Below are positions 30,943 through 39,186 of a stretch of 64,000 nucleotides of DNA, piece after piece; position 1 is the stretch's first letter, and the number at the start of each line of letters is the position of its first letter. The stretch covers positions 117,723-181,722 of the forward strand of contig NZ_MJAH01000005.1 in the NCBI RefSeq assembly GCF_001746295.1, written 5' to 3'. This stretch comes from Streptomyces sp. LUP47B (GTDB lineage: Bacteria > Actinomycetota > Actinomycetes > Streptomycetales > Streptomycetaceae). The translations under genes and the position numbers were made by a program. The notes beneath the pieces are model-generated. The model saw nothing but the letters and a program-made list of their open reading frames with translations, did no database searches and had not been told where the DNA came from.

Positions 30943-31728
30943 TTGAGCTTGAGGATCATTGTCACTGTGAAGTACGTGCCCGACGCCACCGGCGACCGGC
31001 ACTTCGCCGATGACCTGACCGTCGACCGGGACGACGTGGACGGTCTGCTCTCCGAACTCGATGAGTACGCCGTCGAGCAGGCCCTGCAGATCGCCGAAGC
31101 AGCGGACGATGCCGAAGTCACTGTGGTCACCGTGGGCCCCGAGGATGCCAAGGACGCGCTGCGCAAGGCGCTGTCGATGGGCGCCGACAAGGCGATCCAC
31201 GTGGAGGACGAGGACCTGCACGGCACCGACGCCCTGGGCACCTCGCTGGTGCTGGCCAAGGCGATCGAGAAGGCCGGCTACGACCTGGTGATCTCCGGTA
31301 TGGCCTCCACCGACGGCACGATGGGTGTGGTCCCGGCGCTGCTGGCCGAGCGTCTGGGTGTGCCGCAGGTGACGCTGCTGTCCGAGGTCTCGGTCGAGGA
31401 CGGCACGGTCAAGGGCCGCCGCGACGGTGATGCCGCCTCCGAGCAGCTGGAGGCCTCGCTGCCGGCCGTCGTCTCGGTGACCGACCAGTCGGGCGAGGCG
31501 CGTTACCCGTCCTTCAAGGGCATCATGGCGGCGAAGAAGAAGCCGGTTCAGTCCTGGGACCTGTCCGACCTGGACCTGGAGGCCGAGCAGGTCGGCCTGG
31601 AGGGCTCCTACACCACGGTCGACTCCGCAGCCCAGCGTCCCGCCCGCACCGCGGGCACGATCGTCAAGGACGAGGGCGAGGGCGGCAAGCAGCTCGCCGA
31701 GTTCCTCGCAAGCCAGAAGTTCATCTAA
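30943..31728 (+). CDS. etfB: Electron transfer flavoprotein subunit beta
   Basis: This 261-residue subunit begins with RIIVTVKYVPDATGDRHF. It carries DEYAVEQALQIAE near residue 43, VTVGPEDAKDALRKALSMGADKAIHV near 62-88 and the signature segment VVSVTDQSGEARYPSFKGIMAAKKKP near 180-205, which binds AMP and stabilises the heterodimer. The start is a TTG at 30943 with AGGAG 7 nt upstream. It carries electrons from acyl-CoA dehydrogenases to the ETF-quinone oxidoreductase. Being in the same cluster as an acyl-CoA dehydrogenase suggests a dedicated pathway, though it could be the only ETF in the genome. Confidence 0.93.
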   Translation: MSLRIIVTVKYVPDATGDRHFADDLTVDRDDVDGLLSELDEYAVEQALQIAEAADDAEVTVVTVGPEDAKDALRKALSMGADKAIHVEDEDLHGTDALGTSLVLAKAIEKAGYDLVISGMASTDGTMGVVPALLAERLGVPQVTLLSEVSVEDGTVKGRRDGDAASEQLEASLPAVVSVTDQSGEARYPSFKGIMAAKKKPVQSWDLSDLDLEAEQVGLEGSYTTVDSAAQRPARTAGTIVKDEGEGGKQLAEFLASQKFI

Positions 31729-31749
31729 GTCAACAGGAGTTGCTTTCCC

Positions 31750-32712
31750 ATGGCTGAAGTTCTCGTCTATGTCGATCACGTGGACGGTGCCGTCCGCAAG
31801 CCCACCCTGGAGCTGCTGACCCTGGCCCGCCGCGTCGGCGAGCCGGTCGCCGTCGCGCTGGGTGCCGGTGCCGGTGACACCGCCGCCGTGCTGGGCGAGC
31901 ACGGCGCCGTGCGTGTCCTGACCCACGACGCCTCCGAGTACGCCGACTACCTGGTCGTCCCCAAGGTCGACGCCCTGCAGGCGGCCGTCGAGGCCGTCTC
32001 CCCGGCCGCCGTGCTGGTGCCGTCCTCCGCCGAGGGCAAGGAGATCGCCGCCCGCCTCGCGCTGCGCATCGGCTCCGGCATCATCACCGACGCCGTCGAC
32101 CTGGAAGCCGGCGACACCGGCCCGGTGGCCACCCAGTCGGTGTTCGCCGCCTCCTTCACCACCAAGTCCCGCGTCTCCAAGGGCACCCCCGTCATCACCG
32201 TCAAGCCCAACTCCGCCGCCGTCGAGGCCGCCCCGGCCACCCCCGCGGTCTCGGAGCTGAGCGTGACGTTCTCCGCGCAGGCCACCGGCACCAAGGTCAC
32301 CGGCCGTACCCCGCGCGAGTCGACCGGGCGTCCGGAGCTGACCGAGGCCGCGATCGTGGTCTCCGGCGGCCGCGGCGTCAACGGCTCCGAGAACTTCGCG
32401 ATCATCGAGGCCCTGGCCGACTCCCTCGGCGCGGCCGTCGGCGCCTCCCGGGCCGCGGTGGACGCGGGCTGGTACCCGCACACCAACCAGGTCGGCCAGA
32501 CCGGCAAGAGCGTCTCACCGCAGCTGTACATCGCCAACGGCATCTCCGGCGCCATCCAGCACCGCGCCGGCATGCAGACCTCCAAGACCATCGTGGCGGT
32601 CAACAAGGACGCCGAGGCCCCGATCTTCGACCTCGTCGACTACGGCGTCGTCGGCGACCTCTTCGACGTCGTCCCCGCCCTCACCGAGGAGATCAACACC
32701 CGCAAGGGCTGA
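31750..32712 (+). CDS. etfA: Electron transfer flavoprotein subunit alpha
   Basis: This 320-residue FAD-binding subunit starts AEVLVYVDHVDG. Its C-terminal FAD domain carries AIVVSGGRGVNGSENFAIIEALADSLGAAVGASRAAVDAGWYPHTNQVGQTGKSVSPQLYIANGISGAIQH in separable conserved blocks from about residue 197 to 277, and AVNKDAEAPIFDLVDYGVVGDLF near 290. It lies 21 bp after etfB and forms the heterodimer with it. It converges on an SDR gene with 22 bp between stops and no obvious terminator. Confidence 0.93.
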   Translation: MAEVLVYVDHVDGAVRKPTLELLTLARRVGEPVAVALGAGAGDTAAVLGEHGAVRVLTHDASEYADYLVVPKVDALQAAVEAVSPAAVLVPSSAEGKEIAARLALRIGSGIITDAVDLEAGDTGPVATQSVFAASFTTKSRVSKGTPVITVKPNSAAVEAAPATPAVSELSVTFSAQATGTKVTGRTPRESTGRPELTEAAIVVSGGRGVNGSENFAIIEALADSLGAAVGASRAAVDAGWYPHTNQVGQTGKSVSPQLYIANGISGAIQHRAGMQTSKTIVAVNKDAEAPIFDLVDYGVVGDLFDVVPALTEEINTRKG

Positions 32713-32734
32713 GTCTGTTGGACGGCTGCCCGGG

Positions 32735-33442
32735 TCACCAGGGCAGCGGTCCCTTGACGTCGAAGAAGCCGCCGGTCGGGCCGTCCGGGCCGACCTGCGC
32801 CATGCGGACGATGATCTCGGCGCCCTCCTCCACGGTCTGCGTGCCCGTGTTGCCGTTCAGGTCGGTCTTGGTGAATCCGGGCTCCACGGAGTTGATCCGC
32901 ATGGCCGGGAAGGCCTTCGCGAACTGCACGGTGAGCATGTTGACCGCGGTCTTGGACGTCGGGTAGGCGATGCCCGGGTAGAAGTGCGCGGGGTGGTCCG
33001 GGTCGGAGAGATGGGTCAGCGAGGCCAGGCCGCTGCTGACGTTGACCACGACGGGCGCGGCCGAACGCTGGAGCAGCGGAAGGAAGGCGTGCAGGACGCG
33101 GACCACACCGAAGACGTTCGTCTCGAAGGTGGTGCGCATCTGGTCGGCGGTCACGGTCGCCGCGACCGGCACGCTGTTGTCCTCGGTGCGGGTCTCCATA
33201 CCGGCGTTGTTGATCAGGACGTCGAGGCCGCCCGCGGCGTCCAGGGTCTTGGCCGCGGCCTCGACGGAGGCGTCGTCGGTGACGTCGAGCTGGACGAACC
33301 GCGCGCCGAGCTCTTCGGCGGCGCGGCGGCCGCGCTGGGCGTCACGGGCGCCGACGTAGACGGTGTGGCCTGCGGCGATGAGTCGGCGGGCGGTCTCGAA
33401 GCCGAGGCCCTTGTTCGCTCCGGTGATGAGTGTTGTCGTCAT
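32735..33442 (-). CDS. Short-chain dehydrogenase/reductase
   Basis: This 235-residue Rossmann enzyme has the cofactor motif TGANKGLGFETARRL at residues 6-20, NNAG near 85, the catalytic Ser in VVNVSSGLASL near 137 and the YxxxK pair in AYPTSKTAVNML near 165. The charged residue after the second strand (GARDAQRG) suggests NADPH use. The start at 33442 is chosen because the upstream open frame has no conserved sequence. It is divergent from an MmyB-like XRE regulator, a pairing that recurs in Streptomyces and suggests direct regulation. Confidence 0.9.
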   Translation of the reverse strand: MTTTLITGANKGLGFETARRLIAAGHTVYVGARDAQRGRRAAEELGARFVQLDVTDDASVEAAAKTLDAAGGLDVLINNAGMETRTEDNSVPVAATVTADQMRTTFETNVFGVVRVLHAFLPLLQRSAAPVVVNVSSGLASLTHLSDPDHPAHFYPGIAYPTSKTAVNMLTVQFAKAFPAMRINSVEPGFTKTDLNGNTGTQTVEEGAEIIVRMAQVGPDGPTGGFFDVKGPLPW

Positions 33443-33545
33443 GCCGTCCAGCTTGCTGCGCCGAGGTCCGGTCAGCCAGAAGACCCTTCTTCCTGGGACT
33501 GGCGGTACCAGGCACATCCGGGGCCGACGGTGTTCACTGAGGAGC

Positions 33546-34391
33546 ATGGCGGTGACAGAACTGGGACAGGCGCTGCGGCGCTGGCGCGACCGGGTGCCTC
33601 CGGACGCGGCCGGGCTGCCCTCCGGGGGTCATCGGCGGGCTGCCGGGCTGCGGCGCGAGGAGCTGGCCCTGCTGGCCGGCATCTCGGTCGACTACGTGAC
33701 GCGTCTCGAACAGGGCCGGGCGGCCAACCCGTCCGTGCAGGTCGTCGAGGCGTTGGCCCGGGCACTGCGGCTCTCGGGGGACGAGCGGACGTACCTCTTC
33801 GGCCTCGCGGAACTGGTGCCACCGGGACCGGATGTCGTGCCCGGGTTCATCACGCCCAGCGTGCAGCGGCTGCTGGACCGGCTGGTCGACACCCCCGTCG
33901 CGGTCTCCGACGCGGCCATGACGCTGCTGCTCGCCAACCCGGTGTACGCGGCTCTGATGGGCGATCCGTCGGTCCTGCGCGGCTTCGAACGCAACGGTGT
34001 GTGGCGCAACTTCACGGGCATGCCGAGCCGGGTGCGGCACACGCCGGAGGAACGGCGTGACTTCGAGGCGGGCATGGTCGCCGAACTGCGCGCGACCACC
34101 GCCCGCTATCCCGCCGACCGCCAACTCCAGGCACTCGTGGCGGAGTTGCGTACGAGGAGCGAGCGGTTCGCCGAACTGTGGGACGCGGGGGTGGTGGGCC
34201 GTCTCGCCGGATCACGCAAGACGGTCGAGCACCCGCAGGTCGGCACGCTCACGCTCGACTGCGACCTGCTCCGGGTGGAGGAGAACGACCTGCACATCCT
34301 CGTGTACTCGGCCGAGCCGGGCACCGAGGCCGCCGAGAAGCTCCGGCTGATCTCGGTGCTGGGCACGCAGAGCCTGGTCGGGAGAAGCTAG
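33546..34391 (+). CDS. XRE family regulator with MmyB-like ligand-binding domain
   Basis: This 281-residue protein has the helix-turn-helix AGLRREELALLAGISVDYVTRLEQGRAANPS near residues 38-68. A PAS-like MmyB domain of about 170 residues follows, including AVSDAAMTLLLANPVYAALMGD and RNFTGMPSRVRHTPEERRDFEAGMVAELR. In the family this domain binds fatty acid-like ligands. The ATG at 33546 follows GAGGAG. It is divergent from the SDR gene across 103 bp and probably regulates it. It converges on the beta-galactosidase gene with 5 bp between stops. Confidence 0.9.
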   Translation: MAVTELGQALRRWRDRVPPDAAGLPSGGHRRAAGLRREELALLAGISVDYVTRLEQGRAANPSVQVVEALARALRLSGDERTYLFGLAELVPPGPDVVPGFITPSVQRLLDRLVDTPVAVSDAAMTLLLANPVYAALMGDPSVLRGFERNGVWRNFTGMPSRVRHTPEERRDFEAGMVAELRATTARYPADRQLQALVAELRTRSERFAELWDAGVVGRLAGSRKTVEHPQVGTLTLDCDLLRVEENDLHILVYSAEPGTEAAEKLRLISVLGTQSLVGRS

Positions 34392-34396
34392 CGGCG

Positions 34397-36460
34397 CTAC
34401 TCCTTCATCGCGTCCTCCGTGAGGATCTTCACGTCCCAGGGCCCCAGGGGCACGGCCTGCGAGTACACCTCGTCCGTGAGAGCGTCCCGCAGGGACATCG
34501 GCACGGCGACCGACACCGCCTCCCACGACCAGTTGTGCAGGAAGCGGACCCGGCGGCCGTCGCGGGCGGTGGCCGAGGTCGCGGTGACGCTCGGCCGGTC
34601 CGGGCGCCAGGCGCCCGGGGCTGCCCACTCGAACACGGCCCGGGCGAAGGCGGGGTCGGGGACCGTACCCACGTAGCTGATGCGGCCCGCGCCATGACGG
34701 TGTGTCGTGGCCGCCGGCCAGCGCCCGAAGTGGGGGTGGTCGTAGGTCGCCAGCTCCTCGGCGCCCTGCGGCCGGAGACCGTCGGCCCAGTGCAGGGCAC
34801 ACGCTCCGGGCGGCACGGTGAGGCTTTCCGTGCCGGTGACCGGCAGCGGGGCGCCCAGGTTGCTGAACTCGTCGTACGTCACCCCGGCCGCCTCCGCCAG
34901 CCTTCCGGGCTGCGCTTCGGTGCGGGCCCGCGCCTCGGTGTCGGCGTAGCCGGTGCGGGGGCCGACGATCAGGTGCCCGCCCGCCTCGGCGTAGGCCTTG
35001 AGGCGGTCGAGGGTCTCGTCGTCGGCGGCGTAGAAGGCGGGGGCGACGAGGACCTCGGGCAGGGCGGCCGTCGAGAGCTGCCCGGGGTGGAGGATGCGGG
35101 TCTGGAGCCCCGCGTCGAAGGCGCCCCGGTAGAAGGCGTCGAAGACCGTCTCGTACGACCGCCCGTTCGCACCCCCGTCCGCCAGGGCGAGGGGCGGCTG
35201 CGCCTGGAGCGCCCACTTGCTGGGGCCGTCGTACAGGAAGGCGACGTCGGCGTCCGGGGTGAGGGCCGCCGCGAGGTCGCCCGCCTTCTCCAACTCCGCG
35301 CCCAGCGTGGCGAGTTCACGGTAGACGCGGCCGGGTCGGCCGTTGTGCGGGAGGATGCCGCCCCAGTAGGTCTCGGTGCCGAAGTGCAGGGTGTGCCAGT
35401 GCCAGTACTCGATCATCGAGGCACCGCGGGAGATCAACGCCCAGGCGGCCTGGCGCCATTGGCCGTCATAGGCGGGACGGTTGTTCCACGGGTAGCTGAT
35501 GGCCTGGGCGTTGGTCTCCGTGACCAGGAACGGTTCCTGGCGGGAGGAGTACATGCGGTCGGCGGTGCGATACAGCGCCCAGGTGCCGTTGGTCGTCCAG
35601 TCCTGTCCGTCGACGCCGGGGTCGGGCAGTTCGAGGGCGTCCTGCATCGTGTAGTACGGGTTGCCCGCGGTGACGTCCAGCCGTTCGGTGAGCTTGTCGT
35701 CCTCGACGCCCTGGCGGTCGTAGGAGATGCAGGTGGTGACGAACTGGCCGGGGCGGGTGTACTCGCGGACGATGTCCGCCTGCCAGGTGATGAACTCGGT
35801 GACGAGGCGGGCCTGGAAGCGCCGCCAGGCCAGGTCGTACTGGGGCTGGGCGTTGCCGTCGGGGGTCCACAGGTCGGCCCAGGTGGAGAGCCGGTGCGAC
35901 CAGTAGACCAGGCCCCATTCGCGGTTGAGGGTCTCCACATCGCCGTACTGCGCGCGGAGTTCGTCGGTGAAGCGCTGGAACACGCCGTGGTTGTGCAGGA
36001 GATGGGGGCCGGGTTCGTTGTCGACCTGGTAGCCGATCACGGCGGGATGGTCGGCGTACCGGGCGACGATCTTCCGGATGACCCGTTCGGCGTGGAAGCG
36101 GAACGCCGGGTGGGTGAAGTCGACCTCCTGCCGGGCACCCCAGCCGATGCGCTCACCCGTGCGTGACTCCCCCGCGATCTCCGGGTACTGGCGGGCCAGC
36201 CACGGCGGTACGGCGTAGGTCGGTGTCCCGAGGATCACCGAGATGCCCCGTTCGTGAGCGCCGTCCAGGACGGGCTGGAGCCAGTCGAGGTCGAAGCGGC
36301 CGTTCTCCGGTTCCCAGGTGGACCACACGGACTCGCCGACCCGGATCACCGTGAAGCGCGCCTCGGCCATCAGGTCGAGGTCGTCCTTCAGCCGTTCGTA
36401 CGGCTGGTACTCGTGGTAGTAGGCGGCGCCGAACAGAACCCGGGGTGGAAGCTCGAACAT
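34397..36460 (-). CDS. Beta-galactosidase, GH42 family
   Basis: This 687-residue enzyme is normal for GH42. The catalytic barrel has GAAYYHEYQPYERLKDDL at residues 11-28, RVGESVWSTWEPENG near 40-54, the acid/base Glu149 in YQVDNEPG and the nucleophile Glu315 in FLVTETNAQ. A trimerisation domain and a C-terminal beta-sandwich follow (FLHNWSWEAVSVAVP). There is no signal peptide, so it hydrolyses imported galactosides in the cytoplasm. It is the last gene of a sugar ABC operon controlled by a LacI protein, but the transporter genes ahead of it are broken, so the enzyme itself may now be functionally orphaned. Confidence 0.92.
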   Translation of the reverse strand: MFELPPRVLFGAAYYHEYQPYERLKDDLDLMAEARFTVIRVGESVWSTWEPENGRFDLDWLQPVLDGAHERGISVILGTPTYAVPPWLARQYPEIAGESRTGERIGWGARQEVDFTHPAFRFHAERVIRKIVARYADHPAVIGYQVDNEPGPHLLHNHGVFQRFTDELRAQYGDVETLNREWGLVYWSHRLSTWADLWTPDGNAQPQYDLAWRRFQARLVTEFITWQADIVREYTRPGQFVTTCISYDRQGVEDDKLTERLDVTAGNPYYTMQDALELPDPGVDGQDWTTNGTWALYRTADRMYSSRQEPFLVTETNAQAISYPWNNRPAYDGQWRQAAWALISRGASMIEYWHWHTLHFGTETYWGGILPHNGRPGRVYRELATLGAELEKAGDLAAALTPDADVAFLYDGPSKWALQAQPPLALADGGANGRSYETVFDAFYRGAFDAGLQTRILHPGQLSTAALPEVLVAPAFYAADDETLDRLKAYAEAGGHLIVGPRTGYADTEARARTEAQPGRLAEAAGVTYDEFSNLGAPLPVTGTESLTVPPGACALHWADGLRPQGAEELATYDHPHFGRWPAATTHRHGAGRISYVGTVPDPAFARAVFEWAAPGAWRPDRPSVTATSATARDGRRVRFLHNWSWEAVSVAVPMSLRDALTDEVYSQAVPLGPWDVKILTEDAMKE

Positions 36461-36486
36461 CCTTCTCCAATACGGTTGTTGACGGG

Positions 36487-37300
36487 TCAGCCTTTGACGG
36501 CACCCGTGGACAGGCCTTCGAGGAGCTGTTTGCGCAGCACCACGAACAGAGCGACCGCGGGCACCACGGCGATGACGGCTCCGGCGAGCACGAGGTCGTA
36601 CTGCCGTTGCTCGGACACGAACAGGGTCTGCAGGCCGAGCGGCAGGGTGTACTGGGAACTGTCGGAGACCAGCACCAGCGGCCACAGGAAGCTGTTGTAG
36701 CTCTGCAGGAACTGCCAGACGGCGAGCGCGCCCAGCGAGGGCCGCAGCAGGGTCAGCACGATGGTGCGGAAGAGGCCGAACTCGCTCGCCCCGTCGATCC
36801 TGGCGGCCTCGAGGACGGAGTCAGGGACGGACTGCACGATGTACTGCTGCATCATGAAGATTCCGAACGCGGGCGCCACCCACGGCACGATCAGCGCGAA
36901 CCAGGGGCTGCCGAGGTCGGTCTTGACGAGGATCACGAACAACGGCACCAGGATCACCGCGAAGGGGACCGACAGCGAGCTGAACATCACGCCGAACAGC
37001 AGACGTCGGCCGGCGAAGCGGAACTTGGCGAAGCCGTAGCCGGCCAGGGCGCAGACGAACACGGACACGGTGGTGGCGACGAGGGCGACGACCGTGCTCA
37101 TCAGGAACCAGCGCCAGAACGGCTGCCCGGACAGCAGGCGCTGGTAGTTGTCGAGGGTGAACGGGTCGGGCAGCAGCCGGGGCGGGTAGGCGAAGATGTC
37201 GCCGCGCGGCTTGAAGGAACCGCTCAGCGCCCACAGCAGCGGGGCCAGGAAGGCCAGGAGCAGCAGGACGAGCGTAGAGGGGTATGCGCGTGCGCGTCAT
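36487..37300 (-). pseudogene. Carbohydrate ABC permease (MalG/LacG type), frameshifted near its start
   Basis: The start ATG at 37300 overlaps the previous stop (ATGA) and gives MTRTRIPLYA, a typical MalG N-terminal end. The frame is then lost near 37272-37285, at the CCCC run, by a net extra base. The rest continues in another frame as LVLLLLAFLAPLLWALSGSF, DIFAYPPRLLPDPFTLDNY, five membrane helices and the EAA-loop motif VPDSVLEAARIDGASEFGLFRTIVLTLLRPSLGA. The C-terminal end ARIDGA..LLEGLSTGAVKG is complete at 36487. An internal ATG at 37101 could give a protein missing the first helix. A one-base sequencing error is the alternative to real decay. Confidence 0.8.
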
Positions 37301-37893
37301 GCGGATGCCCTCCCGATGCCGAGGAGCCGGTTGAAGAGCTGGCTGAGGCCGAAGACCAGGACGAACAGCACGACGGCGGCGGCCGCGTAGCCGAACTGCT
37401 GGCGCTGGACGACCATCGGGGTGTCCGAGTCGAGGGCGTAGGGCCTGCCGTCCTTGCTGTAGGGGGCGAGGCGGGCGGGGAGCAGGTCGTCCTTCAGGCC
37501 GGGGACGGCGGCGATGTCGGGGGTCAGGTCGCGCAGCAGCCGCGGGGCGATGTCACCGCGCAGCATCCGCGGGAAGCTGCCGATCTCGAAGCCGATCGCG
37601 TCGGGGGTGCCGCGTCCGGCGACGGCCTGGGCGAGCAGCTTGGTGACCAGGTCGCCGGGTCCGGCGCGGGTGACGTCGAGGTGGTAGCGGAAGTCGGTGA
37701 GCCGGTCGGCCGCCGGTATGCCCTTGCGGAAGAAGTCCTCGTATCCGGGGTCGTGGGTCCACAGGGAGAGGGTCACGTCTCCGGAGGTGCGGGCGGTGGT
37801 GCCGCCGTCTCCGCAGGCGGTGAGGGCGGCGGCGGTGCCGAGGCCGAGGGCGCCACGCAGCAGGGTGCGGCGGGTCGGGGATGCGGGGAACAC
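37297..37893 (-). pseudogene. In-frame fusion of a sugar-binding lipoprotein 5' part with a MalF-type permease 3' end
   Basis: The GTG start at 37893 (GAGGAG 6 nt upstream) opens a binding-protein sequence: a Tat/lipoprotein signal RRTLLRGALGLGTAAALTACG with lipobox Cys near residue 30, then DVTLSLWTHDPGYEDFF and DAIGFEIGSFPRMLRG. At RPYALDSDTPMVV (about residue 160) the similarity stops, where about 270 further residues are expected. The final 38 residues, QRQQFGYAAAAVVLFVLVFGL onward, are instead the last helix and tail of a MalF-type permease. A deletion removed the end of one gene and nearly all of the next, joined in frame near 37400-37415. The product cannot be a functional binding protein or permease. 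Confidence 0.82.
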
Positions 37894-37910
37894 ACGTGAC
37901 TCCTCACGTG
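37893..37910 (-). promoter_or_regulatory. Palindrome CACGTGA-GGAG-TCACGTG holding the ribosome binding site
   Basis: Perfect 7-bp arms flank GGAG, which is the Shine-Dalgarno core for the GTG start at 37893-37891; the last arm base is the first base of that start codon. In RNA this would put the ribosome binding site in the loop of a hairpin. In DNA it is a plausible operator. Confidence 0.5.
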
Positions 37911-38013
37911 GTGCGGCTACGGGGAGCGCGGGTGCGGCCGTCCCGGGCGGCACTCGCGGGCAGGGCGGAGCGGGCCCGCGGCAGGGGGTGCCGCGGGCCG
38001 TCGCGCCGACGGT

Positions 38014-39060
38014 TCAGCGCAGGGGTGGTGCGGGTTCGCGTACCGGGCCGCTGGAGGCCCGTACGGTCAACTCGACGGGGATGTCGGTGCGTTCGGCCGG
38101 TGCCGGGCCGCCCTCGATCATGGCGATGAGCACGTCGACGGCCCGGTCGGCGACCGCGGTGAAGTCCTGGCGGACGGTGGTCAGGGGCGGAGAGAGATAG
38201 GCGGCCGCGGGGATGTCGTCGAAGCCGACGACGCTCACGTCGCCGGGGACGGACCGGCCCGCCTCGGCGAACGCCCGGAGCGCCCCGATCGCCATGTCGT
38301 CGTTGGCGGCGAACACGGCGGTGACATCGGAGAGCCCCGCCAGCCGGCGTCCGGCCGCGTACCCGGAGGCCGGGCTCCAGTCGCCCTCGACCGGCAGCGG
38401 GGGCTCGGGGGCACCGGCGGCGGCGAGGGCCTCCCGCCAGCCGCGCACGCGGTCACGCGCGGCCCACCAGTCGTGCGGTCCCGGGATGTGCCAGACCGTG
38501 CGGTGGCCCAGGGACAGCAGGTGTTCGGTGGCGGTCCGGGCGGCCACGAGCCCGTCGGCGCCCACGACGGCACTCTTTCCCTGGCCGACCTCGACGCCTT
38601 CGCCGAGGCTGACCACCGGCACGTCCGCGCCGATCCGGAGCGGGGCGCCGTCGTCGATGGGCTCGGACAGGACGATCCCGTCCACCCCCTGTTCCAGCAG
38701 TGCCTCCACGGCGACCTGGACCGGCTGTCCCTCCAGGGTTCCGGCCAGGGTGAAGGAGTAGCCCGCGCGGTGCATGGCTCGTTCCAGGGCGAGGAGCAGG
38801 GTGGAGGGGCCGTAGAGCGCGCTGCCGAGGGAGACGACGCCGATCCGCCGGTAGCGGCCGAGGAGCAGGGCGCGCGCCGCGTTGTTCGGGCGGTACCCCA
38901 GCTCCTGTACGGCCCGGAGCACGCGGTCGCGTACCTCCGGGCTGACGTGCGGTTCGCCGTTGACGACCCGCGACACGGTCTTCTGCGAGACACCGGCGGC
39001 CCGCGCGACCTCGGTCATGCCGGGGCCCCGCCGCGGACGTCCGGGTCCGGTGGCCGCCAT
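38014..39060 (-). CDS. LacI family transcriptional regulator of the galactoside locus
   Basis: This 348-residue repressor has the helix-turn-helix TEVARAAGVSQKTVSRVVNGEPHVSPEVRDRVLRAVQELGYRPNNAARAL at residues 16-64 (in separate conserved blocks). The sugar-binding domain contains VDGIVLSEPIDDG, HIPGPHDWWAARDRVRGW and FAANDDMAIGALRAFAEAGRSVPGDVSVVGFDD. It is the first gene ahead of the broken sugar ABC genes and the GH42 gene, all on the same strand. Two copies of TGACTACGTAGTCA lie just upstream, consistent with autoregulation of the whole locus and release by a galactoside. The ATG at 39060 gives a normal LacI N-terminal end. Confidence 0.9.
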   Translation of the reverse strand: MAATGPGRPRRGPGMTEVARAAGVSQKTVSRVVNGEPHVSPEVRDRVLRAVQELGYRPNNAARALLLGRYRRIGVVSLGSALYGPSTLLLALERAMHRAGYSFTLAGTLEGQPVQVAVEALLEQGVDGIVLSEPIDDGAPLRIGADVPVVSLGEGVEVGQGKSAVVGADGLVAARTATEHLLSLGHRTVWHIPGPHDWWAARDRVRGWREALAAAGAPEPPLPVEGDWSPASGYAAGRRLAGLSDVTAVFAANDDMAIGALRAFAEAGRSVPGDVSVVGFDDIPAAAYLSPPLTTVRQDFTAVADRAVDVLIAMIEGGPAPAERTDIPVELTVRASSGPVREPAPPLR

Positions 39061-39085
39061 GTGCGCGCTCCTCGCCGTAGAAGTT

Positions 39086-39144
39086 TGACTACGTAGTCAC
39101 GAAAGTCCGCACACTTGCGCCACGGATCGATGACTACGTAGTCA
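39086..39144. promoter_or_regulatory. Two identical LacI operators TGACTACGTAGTCA
   Basis: The perfect 14-bp palindrome occurs at 39086-39099 and 39131-39144, with centres 45 bp apart. TT or AA extends one arm of each copy. They lie 26-84 bp upstream of the LacI start. Centre-CG palindromes of this length are typical LacI family operators. Cooperative binding or short looping is possible. Confidence 0.8.
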
Positions 39145-39186
39145 AAACTCTGACAGCCACTCCGGGCCGCGTCAATCCCCTTCCAC

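Noticed and set aside
33475..33496. Imperfect inverted repeat CCAGAAGA ... TTCTTCCTGG between the SDR and XRE genes.
   Set aside because: The arms are offset by an extra base and the symmetry is weak. It is reported here only as a possible operator.
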